Below are positions 1 through 10,126 of a DNA stretch of 64,000 nucleotides, piece after piece. The translations under genes were made by a program, and so were the position numbers. The notes below the pieces were generated by a model. That model did no database searches, had not been told where the DNA came from, and worked only from the letters and a program-made list of their open reading frames with translations. Each line of letters opens with the position of its first letter. Position 1 is the first letter of the stretch. Source of the stretch: Buttiauxella sp049686335 (GTDB taxonomy: Bacteria > Pseudomonadota > Gammaproteobacteria > Enterobacterales > Enterobacteriaceae); NCBI RefSeq assembly GCF_049686335.1, contig NZ_JBAVHX010000009.1, positions 124,001 to 188,000 of the forward strand, given 5' to 3'.

Positions 1-1350
1 ATCTCTGCACGTTTTTGGAAGGTTAATGAGGAAACTTAGGGCGCATCTCCGATGGGCACGCCGGTCCATACCAAGACGCTCTATGGCTTTAATCAGATGC
101 TCATTTGGTTGACGCACACCCATTAAATCCAGCAATAATATTTCGACTGACTGGACTACATTCTCCTTCGTTTTTGGGGTTGCGGCAGGTGACCAGAACT
201 TTGACACTTGACGAGCCAGCGTCTCAATTCGCGAGTTTCCGGTTGAATTGCTGGAAGTGACACCAGCTGCGCGTAACGCAACTTTGCCTGAGTGAGCCAA
301 AATAATCGCCTTGGTTGACTCCAGTCCCAGTTCCGTAATCCGTTCAAGGAATATCTGACCAATCATTGCCGTTGGACCCCGGCCACCGTAGGTAAGAAGT
401 AAAATTGGATAGTCAACATTCGCACTTTCACCAAGCGACCGATCAACCTGACCTTCTCGCCTTAAAGAGGCTGCTAACTGGCAAATTGCGGGACTACTAC
501 GAAAATTACCCGTCAACTCCTTATGTGATGCAATAGGGTATGTATCCTTAAATACCTGTATTCCTTGAGGATTACCATTACGAAATTCGTAGATTGCTTG
601 GTCAGGATCACAGACGAACGTAACATTTACCCCATGTGCTCTGAGCCATGTCAGTATTTGTAGATCGAGTGGATTGCAATCTTGCCCTTCATCAACCATA
701 ACTTCTTGAAAACGTGCCGCTAATGCGCGAGCAAGTGCCCCACCAATTACATTATCTCTAATCAACCGCAATGTTTGAGCACGTGCATCTCCTGCACTCA
801 TATAGCCAGCTTGTAACAAAGATCTTCGCCGATGTGCTGCTGCTTGTTGGTATCGAAGCTGATGTTGACGGACATGATTTTGCAAACCTACATGTCCGAT
901 CCTATCAGGATCAATAATATTGGTTTCTGGATCAAACAAATCTAGGCTTACCGGTTCACCTCGAAAGGCAAATTGACCTGATAAACGAATTTCTATGCCA
1001 AGAGTATCCCAACTATCAAGGATGATTGGTCGTATCTGGTTTGATACCGCACAGCTTGGTAGTACAACGAAATGCCTGACGAAAGCATCAAGTGTTCCCA
1101 TGAAACTAGGATATTGCAAAAGCGTATCGAGCCCAGCAGCCAGGCATCGTTCGCGAAACTCGTCTACAGCGGAGTTTGTGAATGAAAGTATCGCTATGCC
1201 CTGACGAGGAGGCAACGTAGCGGCGATCCTCGCTAGCCGAGCAATGATAGTGCGTGTTTTTCCGGCTCCAGGACAAGCATTAACGAAGGCTCCGCCAATG
1301 TGGGCAGCAAATGTTTCTTGCTCTGGGGTTAGATTGTTGATGCCAGTCAT
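1..1350 (-). CDS. gajB: UvrD/PcrA-like helicase, GajB-like (3' end outside window)
   Basis: Superfamily 1 DNA helicase read leftward with 450 codons open to the window edge, so the C-terminus is missing. Visible motifs are Walker A (CPGAGKT, about residues 26-32), motif II with DEGQD in place of the usual DEAQD (about 220), motif III (CDPDQAIYEFRNG) and motif IV (GNFRSS). Motifs V and VI should lie beyond position 1. The start ATG overlaps the TGA of the upstream OLD-family gene (ATGA), which implies translational coupling. An OLD nuclease followed by a UvrD-like helicase is the Gabija architecture, in which GajB senses DNA ends and works with GajA. Gabija GajB is about 500 residues. The helicase call is firm; the Gabija assignment is inferred from gene pairing. 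Confidence 0.85.
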   Translation of the reverse strand, partial: MTGINNLTPEQETFAAHIGGAFVNACPGAGKTRTIIARLARIAATLPPRQGIAILSFTNSAVDEFRERCLAAGLDTLLQYPSFMGTLDAFVRHFVVLPSCAVSNQIRPIILDSWDTLGIEIRLSGQFAFRGEPVSLDLFDPETNIIDPDRIGHVGLQNHVRQHQLRYQQAAAHRRRSLLQAGYMSAGDARAQTLRLIRDNVIGGALARALAARFQEVMVDEGQDCNPLDLQILTWLRAHGVNVTFVCDPDQAIYEFRNGNPQGIQVFKDTYPIASHKELTGNFRSSPAICQLAASLRREGQVDRSLGESANVDYPILLLTYGGRGPTAMIGQIFLERITELGLESTKAIILAHSGKVALRAAGVTSSNSTGNSRIETLARQVSKFWSPAATPKTKENVVQSVEILLLDLMGVRQPNEHLIKAIERLGMDRRAHRRCALSFLINLPKTCRD

Positions 1351-3098
1351 ATACGTGAAGCTCCACGAATTGCATCAATGAGATAAGGAGGTACAACAAA
1401 TGGTTCACCCGCCTCAATGCGCGAAGCCATAGCTTGCGCCAAATCGCCTTTACGAGTCTTTTTCGCCTCAATTAATTTAAGAAATGCATTAGGGCGATCT
1501 TGTTCTGGAATGGCCTCTATTTGCGCTTCCCAGTCTCTACGTGAATTACGATGCAAACGAAGAAACACGCTTTTCAGGAAACTTTCATTTCCAGCGCCAA
1601 AAATTTCGTGCTCCAGTGTGTGCTGATTGGTTAGCACGATCAGAGCATCTGGAGCTCCATGCGTTGCCGCCAGATTTTCCAGATCAACTTTCCTATTTCC
1701 CAACACGGTTGGGTCCGCATCAGTGATCACTATCAGCCTATCAGCAATACGTGCATCACCGTATGGCCGTAGCAGCACCTCTACATATGGGCGGAAGTCC
1801 ACACCTTCAATCGGCACAATTACAGCCCCCTTGAACCTAAGCCACCCATCTAAGTCATCGGCTAGCACAAGCTTTTGTGCTAGTACGGGCAACAATAGTG
1901 CTTCCGCGATCCCTTCCACCAATATAGCTCTGTTACCAAACAGCAAAGCGGAACGAGTCACGTCAAGATATCGGCTAATTTTATCTAATGTCTTTGGCTT
2001 TAGCCCTATTTCGGCAATAGGCACACTAACTGATTCTGAGATGGCTATTCCATCTTGCTCACGATGTCGCGAACGCATGACCACTAGGTGGCGTGGAGAA
2101 ACCCATGCCGTCAGGTTGGGGGAATGGGTTGTCACTACAATTTGGATGCGACCTTCAGGCTTTCCTGGCTCTATGATGCGTGATGCTGATTGACGCGCTT
2201 GTTCTAAGAGGAACTCAAGCACAAGTACCTGTAATTGCGGGTGCAAATGCGCTTCAGGTTCTTCAACAAGGAAAATCGTGAGGTCTGCCTCTTTGGCTTT
2301 AGTCAGCTCTACAACAACAGTGGCCATGTAGAGTAGATTTGAGTACCCCAGACCAGAAGATCGAATATCTTCGGGTATCAAACCTGTATCGGCCATACGA
2401 AATCTCAAATCACGAGCTACATCGAATAAGGTTTCACTACCAAAATCCAATGCCGCTATCTGCGGACGAACTCCATTAGTGAGTAGTCCGAGAGCTGCAC
2501 TGATATCAGTATTCATTGTAGTTAATATCTCAGGCCGATTATCCGCACGCCTGACACCAGCGAGGAAATCCTGTTCCTGCTCTTTTGGCAAGAAATTACG
2601 CAGCAATGCCATCACTCGAGTGCCACTGCTGGTACCAAGCACCTGGTGTGCGTCCCTTAAAGGAGGGAGATAAACGTGTCTGATCAACTCTGAAGAACCA
2701 AGCTCTGGTCCATTGGTGTCGAAACGTCCAGCCCACACGGTAGTCTTACCACGGGGAGCATGTTCGGAACGCGATTCATATCGATAACCGAAGGTAGCCT
2801 CACTCTTGGTAGGATCGGGAACTGCAGATATCAATAGACCTTTGAGGGTATCGCTTAGACCTTGGAAAGCCCCTTCGATTTGAAAACTTGGGATGGTCGA
2901 ATAGCGACGCACATCCTCATCTTCTGGGTATCGTTCGCGACGTCCGCTCAATGGTAGAGTAAGTAATCTGATTGCGTCTACAACATTGGATTTTCCACCA
3001 TTGTTTTCACCGACCAATACAGTCAAATCTGGGCGGAGACTAACAGTCACATCATCACAAGACCGAAACCGCGAAATTTTTAGTCTACCTAAATACAT
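1347..3098 (-). CDS. gajA: OLD-family ATPase/TOPRIM nuclease, GajA-like
   Basis: 583-residue OLD (overcoming lysogenization defect) family protein. An N-terminal ABC/SMC-like ATPase has Walker A GENNGGKS (residues 30-37) and Walker B FLVEEPEAHLHP. A C-terminal TOPRIM domain has the acidic motif ILVEGIAEA and the DxD motif VITDADPT, expected to bind the metals for DNA nicking. Length matches Gabija GajA (about 580). It is followed with a 4-bp overlap by a UvrD-like helicase, which defines class 2 OLD systems. It lies 27 bp downstream of a giant GHKL-ATPase gene and is probably in the same transcript. In characterised Gabija, GajA is a nuclease controlled by nucleotide levels. Activity here is inferred from motifs. 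Confidence 0.88.
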   Translation of the reverse strand: MYLGRLKISRFRSCDDVTVSLRPDLTVLVGENNGGKSNVVDAIRLLTLPLSGRRERYPEDEDVRRYSTIPSFQIEGAFQGLSDTLKGLLISAVPDPTKSEATFGYRYESRSEHAPRGKTTVWAGRFDTNGPELGSSELIRHVYLPPLRDAHQVLGTSSGTRVMALLRNFLPKEQEQDFLAGVRRADNRPEILTTMNTDISAALGLLTNGVRPQIAALDFGSETLFDVARDLRFRMADTGLIPEDIRSSGLGYSNLLYMATVVVELTKAKEADLTIFLVEEPEAHLHPQLQVLVLEFLLEQARQSASRIIEPGKPEGRIQIVVTTHSPNLTAWVSPRHLVVMRSRHREQDGIAISESVSVPIAEIGLKPKTLDKISRYLDVTRSALLFGNRAILVEGIAEALLLPVLAQKLVLADDLDGWLRFKGAVIVPIEGVDFRPYVEVLLRPYGDARIADRLIVITDADPTVLGNRKVDLENLAATHGAPDALIVLTNQHTLEHEIFGAGNESFLKSVFLRLHRNSRRDWEAQIEAIPEQDRPNAFLKLIEAKKTRKGDLAQAMASRIEAGEPFVVPPYLIDAIRGASRI

Positions 3099-3125
3099 AA
3101 ATATCCTTATGTAAGTCTCTTGGAT

Positions 3126-6100
3126 TTATTCATTCACATCAGTCTCAAACTGTATGACAACGGACGGCGCTTCAAGCAATCCACCTAACCTGATCCCATT
3201 GGTAGGGATGACATTGGCACAATTAACCGGATCAAAAATGAGCCTGATTTCATCGGTCTGGCCGGTTTCAAGCCCTGATACCAGGGCGAGAATGAAATTA
3301 TTACCCCGTTCTTTTGCTCGCTGATACTCATTGTTAGACATCTCTATCTGACTCTGAGGACTACGCCCAGTGGCTTTCATCTCGATGAACAGTTTCCAGT
3401 CAATAACGCCATCGGCGCCGACGCCATGATTGCGCCGGAAGTCAATAATCTTCTGGTCGTTGGTCGTGTCCAGTGCCTGGGAAAGTAGCTCCCAACCTCT
3501 CTGCTCAAGATCCGCATTGGTATAAGCCACTGGAGTGGAAATTGACGTGTTGGTTCCTGATTTTACCGGGGGCGGTGTCGTTTTCAGTCCACGAGCGCCT
3601 TTGCTGGTGGTGGTTGTCTTAGCCGTTCCTGTACCTGTTTTGACCGAGGCACGGACCATCGCACCAACTGATGGTTTCAGCGTTCTTGGTTGTACTTGTG
3701 CAGAACGACTTTTGGGGGTCGTAACGTTAATTTTGTGTTTTAAAGCGGCATTAATATTTGTAGCGATATCTTCCATGGCTTCAGTACGTGCCTCATCACT
3801 TGCCAGCCGGATTGGCTCAGCGACTGAATCGAGACTCTTTTTCCATGCAATAGTCCACTCGGCATCAATGCGTCGACGTTCTTTCGATGGAAACAGTGAA
3901 GCGATGACTCGGCCACCGAAATCGCGGTCGCCAATAGCATCTTGATAAAAATGGAAAGCCTGAGAATTATCTAAACTCACGGCTTTGAGCGAAAGGTCAA
4001 CAAATCCGCCCGGGAATTCTGGTGCTAAAGCGCGGATGGTGGCGGGGGAATCGTAAATATAGAGCGTTGTATTTTTGAACTTATCCCAACTGATAGGCAG
4101 CTTATCACGCAGATCAGGCATACTTTTTGCCAGTTCATTTGAAAGATGCTCAATTGCGTGGCCAAAGCGCAATCTTTCCTGCTCTCCACGCTCTTTCGAG
4201 TCGGTGTTATCGTTGACACTCTGAAGCTGGGGATTCAGTTCCACAACACGTAGTGCTTTAACCAGTCCTGGAAAATACTGGATATCGCAAGGAGGCACCC
4301 AGCACTGGAGGTCGGGAAGCGCTTTGCCTAATTGCTCTCTGAGTTCTGGGTTATCAAGCGAGTAAATGGGCCGTTGTGTCACCCAGCCTGAAGAGCAGAA
4401 GAGTGGTAGCGTGCGTAATTTATCTTTTGGGCCTCGCTCCTCCTTCTCGAGCCGTGTCTCCATGTAACGATAAACGTCCATCAGTTGGGATTCTGTTTCG
4501 GTGCTATACGGCTTGTGAGACAGTTCACGGCAGTATTGAATACAATCAGCAAGACTCGGTTCGGGAATATTCAGGGCATACCAAAGGTTCTGGCAATGCG
4601 ATGTCGTACCTCCAGGTACAAATGGCCGCTTTCCATGGAAAATATCGAGTCCTCTGAACAATTCATTGGGTCTGGACCAGCCTCTGCCAGAAACATAGAT
4701 TAACCCGCTCCCCTCAAGAAATCGGGTCCTGAGTTCTTGGATACTCAATTCGCCGACTCGTGTTGCGAAGGTAATCGTTGCGGGGCAGTGCTTTGCAATG
4801 GCCCTGTATATTTGCTGTGTCTGTGCCTGAATAACAATTTCTTCGTTCGTTCGTATCGTTTCCAGTGCGGTCAACAAGTCCCCAATCCTGACATCCGTAA
4901 TGATATTTAAAACACGTAAAAATTCCTTATCGAGGTCTTTTGCATTCACGCCGCAGATGAAGGTCTGATAAAGCGTCTGAGTTTCAGGTGTTTTCAGCAC
5001 GGCGGAATGGGGTAAAACCGTATCCCCTTTACCGACTGCAACCCAACTTACATCTCTTAACGTATTCAGCCACGCTGCGGTGACATTCGCTTTAGGATAA
5101 AAGTATTTAATGGCTTTGTGTGCGGAGGGAACCGATGAGGTTGGAACATACAGGCGTTGCCAGTTTTTGGTGAGAGTCGTGAGTAGGGCAGGACTCCGCC
5201 GTTTTGCGTGTTGTTTGCTTGTTGCTTTGATGCTTTGAATCACGCGTTCGAGATCCGGGGATTCGAAGTCGTAATAAACCAGTTCGGCACCATTAGCCCG
5301 AAGTTCTGCTCTCCGACGTTCAGTTACTCCGTAACGATGTTCATCAATTTTTTGTACCCGAGGCGAATATTCAACCCCAAGTAGTAGCAGGAACTTTCTG
5401 GCACCACGAGATTGTGTTCCATCCTCGCGCTTGCGCTTCGCTCCTCTAGTTATGTTGGTTTTTAAAATGGCTTCGTATTTTGCTCCAACCCACTGGATAC
5501 CCGGCGTGTTGTCTGCTGCATCAGGCCAGGTAGAGTTTTCGCTATCCAGAGTTTTACACAGGTAGCTTTCTGAAAGCCGCACTTTTTGCCGTACGATCTT
5601 GCCGTTTTTATAGACATAACCATCCAGCTTAAGAATCGCGCCTATTTTGATACCTAAAGCTTTTGCTTCTGTATCCCGCAGTTTATCAAACATGTCCCGC
5701 AGCGAGCGAAGATCGTCTTCTGATATTTCGATGCTGTCTTGTTCAAATTTTTCAGCAAAGGCTAAGAGCTCAATCACCGTGTTAGCTTGACTGACAAAGG
5801 CGACATTAGCATCCAACCAGGTGATAACCTGTTCGCCTGCATCCCCATCCTCGTATGCCACATGCAGGCGCTGTAAAAGTTGCCAGCGTTGCGCAAATTC
5901 AGAAGGTGGGTTCAGCACCAGGGGAATGTCGGTTACATCATCAGAGCTACAAGAAATCGGCTCATTAAGATGTGAGAGTAAGAAAGCGCGGTCAAATAAT
6001 TCACTCTCTTCATGATGTTCCACCAAGAGTGCGCCCGCCCGGACCCACCATGGTGCAGGTTTAAAATTGAAGAGTTTGTTCTCCAGGGAGTCAAGTAACT

Positions 6101-7556
6101 CATCTGTGCTGACAAGACTTGAGACGTTGAGTTCCTTAATGACTTCGCGCCAGCGGTCCTGAGTATCCCGGGCACTTCTGTGCAGGGCATGCTGTCCTTG
6201 ATGGATACGTTCGACATCGTCCTCGCTAAGAAATGCTTTCAACGTTTGCGCTTCATAACTCAGTGCTGAAAAAGGGTAATGGCCAGAGGGTAACTGGACT
6301 ACAGCATGCTGAGCTAACCAGGTACGGGTTTTATTCAGTGCAGTTGAAAAGCAGCGGTTAAGTACCGAGTTACGCTCTGGATCGACAAGTTCGGTGGTGA
6401 GCGGAATGAGGTGCCAGGCGGTTTTCGGGACGGTAGCGAGCATTCCCGCTGCAATATTTCCCACCACTTCGGCGGTGCGCTCAATGAGCCATCGGTTCCA
6501 GTCGTTTTCTATAATAGATTCGCGGGAGGTACTTGGATCGAACTGCGCATCCAGTGAAAAGGTGAGGGTTGTGGGAATGTCAGTACGAAAACCAATATAG
6601 ACCCCGGATTGGGTTCGCTGTGACGAAATAGCAATGGAAATATCGGTGACTTCGCTGCGCGCTTTATGCGCTGGATGTAAATGTTCAGGAACTGCGACTG
6701 ATGCTCGCCAGATGGTCCAGTCATTCTCTTGTGCTTTGGTGAATCGACACTGGAGTTTGTGCATTCCTGAGTGGTGTAATGTATAGCCCGTATCTGTCCA
6801 GTCTGAAAAAGTCAGTGCACGCTGGCTTTTTATGCTGCCATCGAGCTCGCACCATGTTAACTGGCTTACCGAAGCCAGAAACAGCAACCCGTCGTGGCGC
6901 CATGAATCAAACCATGCGGTGAGCTCTGACTCATCAAAGGCAGAATTCAGGTCCGCAACAATAAGCGTATGCTGCATCGGGTCGTAAAATCCGGGAAGGG
7001 CCGGTTCTGGTGGCAGGCGGTCAAAATCTAACTGATTACAGGAGAAATGATACGGGGCAGAGTGCACTGCAAGCGTGTCGGCAATACGGAGAAGGGTTTT
7101 CATACCGATACCAAAACGCCCGCGCTGATCGGTTCGATTAGTCTTGGAAGTCTGATAGGGGAGGACCATGCCGAGCACATTAAGACAGGTAACCGGGGCA
7201 CCGTCGTGAACTAGCAAAAGTTGTTTACCTGTTTTCGTCTGCCTGAGTGCAAACCATACCTGTGTGGCCCTGACATCATCGGCGTTCTGTATCACTTCGA
7301 TGATCCCCTGAAAGGTGGCCACGGCAAGATCTTCTGCGCCTGCTGTTGCGCGTTCAACCAGATCTTTAAATATGCCGGCCGCATTTTTAAGTTCGCTGGC
7401 CGCAGTATCCATCATGGCGTTCGCAAACTCAGTGGTTCGGGGATCGTGAATATGTGCTGCTGCAGGATCATTATCAATGATAAGTCGGGCGGCATTTTTC
7501 CCTTTAAGGGTATCTGATAGGTCGGGTGCTGTGCTGGTGTGCTGGGAAAGGGACAT
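3126..7556 (-). CDS. Sacsin-like GHKL ATPase with C-terminal DUF3883 nuclease-like domain
   Basis: 1476-residue protein. The N-terminus carries a Bergerat (Hsp90/sacsin-type) ATP site: VIQNADD (Asn91), a degenerate D-x-G box (HDGAPV, 117-122) and GRFGIGMK (146-153). The large middle is unrecognised and rich in Trp and Arg. A Thr/Pro/Lys-rich linker (about 1280-1345) leads to a DUF3883-like domain (about 1350-1470) with VGADGVID...FIEMKATG, resembling the D...ExK site of PD-(D/E)XK nucleases. It is first in an operon with OLD nuclease and helicase genes. Sacsin/DUF3883 proteins recur in defence islands, but I know no described system with exactly this trio. ATP-gated cleavage or sensing is inference. 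Start ATG at 7556, just after a GGGAAAG-type purine run within the following codons; no stronger alternative was seen. Confidence 0.8.
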   Translation of the reverse strand: MSLSQHTSTAPDLSDTLKGKNAARLIIDNDPAAAHIHDPRTTEFANAMMDTAASELKNAAGIFKDLVERATAGAEDLAVATFQGIIEVIQNADDVRATQVWFALRQTKTGKQLLLVHDGAPVTCLNVLGMVLPYQTSKTNRTDQRGRFGIGMKTLLRIADTLAVHSAPYHFSCNQLDFDRLPPEPALPGFYDPMQHTLIVADLNSAFDESELTAWFDSWRHDGLLFLASVSQLTWCELDGSIKSQRALTFSDWTDTGYTLHHSGMHKLQCRFTKAQENDWTIWRASVAVPEHLHPAHKARSEVTDISIAISSQRTQSGVYIGFRTDIPTTLTFSLDAQFDPSTSRESIIENDWNRWLIERTAEVVGNIAAGMLATVPKTAWHLIPLTTELVDPERNSVLNRCFSTALNKTRTWLAQHAVVQLPSGHYPFSALSYEAQTLKAFLSEDDVERIHQGQHALHRSARDTQDRWREVIKELNVSSLVSTDELLDSLENKLFNFKPAPWWVRAGALLVEHHEESELFDRAFLLSHLNEPISCSSDDVTDIPLVLNPPSEFAQRWQLLQRLHVAYEDGDAGEQVITWLDANVAFVSQANTVIELLAFAEKFEQDSIEISEDDLRSLRDMFDKLRDTEAKALGIKIGAILKLDGYVYKNGKIVRQKVRLSESYLCKTLDSENSTWPDAADNTPGIQWVGAKYEAILKTNITRGAKRKREDGTQSRGARKFLLLLGVEYSPRVQKIDEHRYGVTERRRAELRANGAELVYYDFESPDLERVIQSIKATSKQHAKRRSPALLTTLTKNWQRLYVPTSSVPSAHKAIKYFYPKANVTAAWLNTLRDVSWVAVGKGDTVLPHSAVLKTPETQTLYQTFICGVNAKDLDKEFLRVLNIITDVRIGDLLTALETIRTNEEIVIQAQTQQIYRAIAKHCPATITFATRVGELSIQELRTRFLEGSGLIYVSGRGWSRPNELFRGLDIFHGKRPFVPGGTTSHCQNLWYALNIPEPSLADCIQYCRELSHKPYSTETESQLMDVYRYMETRLEKEERGPKDKLRTLPLFCSSGWVTQRPIYSLDNPELREQLGKALPDLQCWVPPCDIQYFPGLVKALRVVELNPQLQSVNDNTDSKERGEQERLRFGHAIEHLSNELAKSMPDLRDKLPISWDKFKNTTLYIYDSPATIRALAPEFPGGFVDLSLKAVSLDNSQAFHFYQDAIGDRDFGGRVIASLFPSKERRRIDAEWTIAWKKSLDSVAEPIRLASDEARTEAMEDIATNINAALKHKINVTTPKSRSAQVQPRTLKPSVGAMVRASVKTGTGTAKTTTTSKGARGLKTTPPPVKSGTNTSISTPVAYTNADLEQRGWELLSQALDTTNDQKIIDFRRNHGVGADGVIDWKLFIEMKATGRSPQSQIEMSNNEYQRAKERGNNFILALVSGLETGQTDEIRLIFDPVNCANVIPTNGIRLGGLLEAPSVVIQFETDVNE

Positions 7557-8130
7557 AGAGCAAAAGACTCGCTGGAAGTGATGACAAAGGCTGTAAGCCT
7601 GTTATCAGGCCTTTGCAGCCGTACCCTGTTTGATGAGAATGATAGTGGCGTGGCGCACCGCAGACGGCACTATCAACGATGTCTCGTATTGATAAGCGAG
7701 GGGCTCGCTTGGTACTGGTTAAGTTCCCACTCTGATTGGATTACGCTAGCTTACCATTTTGTTGTTTGCTAGTGGATGATTTCCGCAGGACGAGATAAGT
7801 GGACGTTCTTCGAAAGAAATATAGACAGCAGTTTTCTGCATGCCCTGAGTACCTGAGTATTCGTTAGCGAACGTGGAGCACTTACTGGCTCGAAAGCAAA
7901 GCGGCAATCATCAAATCACATGATTCTGGCACAATATTCGTAACCAGTAAGCGCATACCCTGAATCACTTAAAAGTGTAACTCTCAGGGTTCGAATGACT
8001 ATATCTGGCGCAGAACAGCCTGTCAGCATTATAAAAGTATTCAGATATATATCATTCCTCTGAACATACACGATTAACGGTGAAATCTCACGATTCTGCC
8101 GTTTTTTTATTATTTTTCAGAGGAGTAGTA
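7557..8130. other. Divergent intergenic region
   Basis: About 570 bp separating the minus-strand GHKL-ATPase/OLD/helicase operon from the plus-strand yfjP backbone. An inverted repeat CAAAGGC...GCCTTTG lies near 7585-7616, close to the start of the GHKL ATPase gene, and could be a regulatory hairpin in its leader. No convincing gene was seen. Both divergent promoters must lie here, but I could not assign a clear -35/-10 pair. Confidence 0.5.
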
Positions 8131-8994
8131 ATGAACAATTCTGAAGGTTTGAAGTCGTTTCAGCAATCGCTTGCTGGTCTGCCACAGTGGGTATCAGAGC
8201 GGATTCTGCAGCAAATAAACCAGTTAACAAACTACGAGCCAGTTATTGGCGTTATGGGTAAATCCGGAGCCGGGAAATCCAGCCTGTGTAATGCACTGTT
8301 TGCCAGTGAGGTATCACCTGTCAGCGATGTGGCGGCCTGCACCCGTGAACCTTTACGCTTTCGTCTGCAGGTTGGTGACCGCCATATGACGCTGGTGGAC
8401 CTGCCCGGCGTGGGCGAAAGTGGCGCTCGCGATAACGAATATGCTGCGCTGTACCGCGAACAGCTTCCCCGGCTTGACCTGGTGCTGTGGCTGATTAAGG
8501 CCGATGACCGGGCGCTGGCAGTGGATGAACACTTTTATCATCAGGTGATTGGTGAGGCATTCCGGCATAAGGTGCTGTTTGTTATCAGCCAGTCGGATAA
8601 GGCCGAGCCCACCAGCGGTGGGGGGCCATTGTCCAAAGAGCAGAAGCAGAATATCAGCCGTAAAATCTGTCTGCTGCATGAGCTGTTCCAGCCCGTACAT
8701 CCGGTGTGTGCCGTGTCGGTCCGTCTTCAGTGGGGACTGCGGGTGATGGCTGAGCGAATGATTAAGTGCCTGCCACGTGAGGCCACCAGCCCGGTGGTGT
8801 CGCAACTCCAGTCTTCCTTTCGCACAACGGTAGTCCAGGAGCAGGCTCGTAGCGATTTTGGTGAAACCGTCGGTGCTGTACTCGATAGCATCAGTGCCTT
8901 TCCCCTGATACCCGCCCCGGTGCGGGCAGTCATACGCGCGGTGCGCGATACCGTGGTGTCGGTTGCCCGTAGCGTCTGGAATTTCTTCTTCTGA
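8131..8994 (+). CDS. yfjP: YfjP/YeeP-family island GTPase
   Basis: 287-residue Era-like GTPase typical of CP4-type islands. The G1 P-loop is GKSGAGKS (residues 43-50), G3 is DLPGVGES and G4 is SQSDKAEP. The C-terminus is hydrophobic and Arg-rich (VRAVRDTVVSVARSVW), suggesting membrane association. The ATG at 8131 is chosen because AGAGGAG sits just upstream; a longer reading from 8080 lacks a good ribosome site. It opens the yfjP-yfjQ-yfjR-ypjK-yfjS-yfjT backbone series. The cellular role of the family is not well established. Confidence 0.85.
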   Translation: MNNSEGLKSFQQSLAGLPQWVSERILQQINQLTNYEPVIGVMGKSGAGKSSLCNALFASEVSPVSDVAACTREPLRFRLQVGDRHMTLVDLPGVGESGARDNEYAALYREQLPRLDLVLWLIKADDRALAVDEHFYHQVIGEAFRHKVLFVISQSDKAEPTSGGGPLSKEQKQNISRKICLLHELFQPVHPVCAVSVRLQWGLRVMAERMIKCLPREATSPVVSQLQSSFRTTVVQEQARSDFGETVGAVLDSISAFPLIPAPVRAVIRAVRDTVVSVARSVWNFFF

Positions 8995-9086
8995 GTATTT
9001 AATCCTGCCAGTTGATTTCCTAGCCCTGTCGCCTTCATGCGACGGGGATTTCTTTTATATATTTTCCCGTTATGAGGAGTCTGCTT

Positions 9087-9908
9087 ATGACCCGTCTGGC
9101 TTCGCGCTTTGGCGCAGCAAATCTTATTCGTCGTGACCGTCCGTTAACCCGTGAAGAGTTATTTCGGGTGGTGCCCAGCGTATTCAGCGAGGACAAACAC
9201 GAATCCCGCAGTGAGCGATACACATACATACCGACCATCTCTCTGCTGGACAGTCTGCAGCGGGAAGGCTTTCAGCCGTTCTTTGCCTGTCAGACCCGGG
9301 TGCGTGACCCGGGGCGTCGGGAGCATACGAAGCATATGCTGCGCCTGCGTCGGGAGGGACAGATTACCGGTAAACAGGTGCCGGAAATTATCCTGCTCAA
9401 CTCTCACGATGGCACCAGTTCGTATCAGATGCTGCCGGGGTTATTTCGTGCCGTGTGTCAGAACGGCCTCGTTTGCGGCGAGTCATTTGGTGAAGTAAGA
9501 GTGCCGCACAAAGGCGATGTGGTGAGTCAGGTGATTGAAGGGGCCTATGAGGTGCTGGGGATTTTTGACGGGGTGGAAGAAAAGCGGGATGCCATGCAGT
9601 CTCTGCTGTTGCCGCCACCTGCGCAGCAGGCACTGGCAAAGGCTGCGCTCACCTACCGCTTTGGTGAGGACCACCAGCCCGTGACCGAATCGCAGATACT
9701 CTCCCCGCGCCGCTGGCAGGATGAGAGCAATGACCTGTGGACCACTTATCAGCGCGTGCAGGAAAACCTGATTAAGGGCGGGCTCAGTGGACGTAATGTT
9801 AAAGGCGGGCGGACGCACACCCGTGCCGTACGTGGCATTGACGGGGATGTGAAGCTTAACCGGGCACTGTGGGTGATGGCGGAAACATTGCTTACACAAC
9901 TGCAGTAG
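9087..9908 (+). CDS. yfjQ: YfjQ/YafZ-family DUF932 protein
   Basis: 273-residue protein of the DUF932 (formerly DUF945) family, found next to yfjP in CP4-like islands and on some plasmids. The N-terminal MTRLASRFGAANLIRRDRPL and the central segment on hydrolysing a dish of HDGTSSYQML residues are typical. The ATG at 9087 follows ATGAGGAG, giving a proper Shine-Dalgarno; the upstream ATG at 9072 is part of that site. It follows yfjP by about 90 bp. Function is unknown. Confidence 0.85.
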   Translation: MTRLASRFGAANLIRRDRPLTREELFRVVPSVFSEDKHESRSERYTYIPTISLLDSLQREGFQPFFACQTRVRDPGRREHTKHMLRLRREGQITGKQVPEIILLNSHDGTSSYQMLPGLFRAVCQNGLVCGESFGEVRVPHKGDVVSQVIEGAYEVLGIFDGVEEKRDAMQSLLLPPPAQQALAKAALTYRFGEDHQPVTESQILSPRRWQDESNDLWTTYQRVQENLIKGGLSGRNVKGGRTHTRAVRGIDGDVKLNRALWVMAETLLTQLQ

Positions 9909-10126
9909 TCATTACCTTTGTTGCCATGTTGTTAATATCGGACACCACCTGTCCGCATTGCAACGTACTGACAGATCTCACTCCCTCGAAGATGACCTGT
10001 AACCCCCACCACATCTGACTTTTGCAGAAATGAAAAATAGTTTCTGCAGTGTCCATACCCTGTCCGCACCCCTCTTTAAAGTATTCACATCATTTTCAGT
10101 CAGTTAACTTTCACGGAGAACCATTC

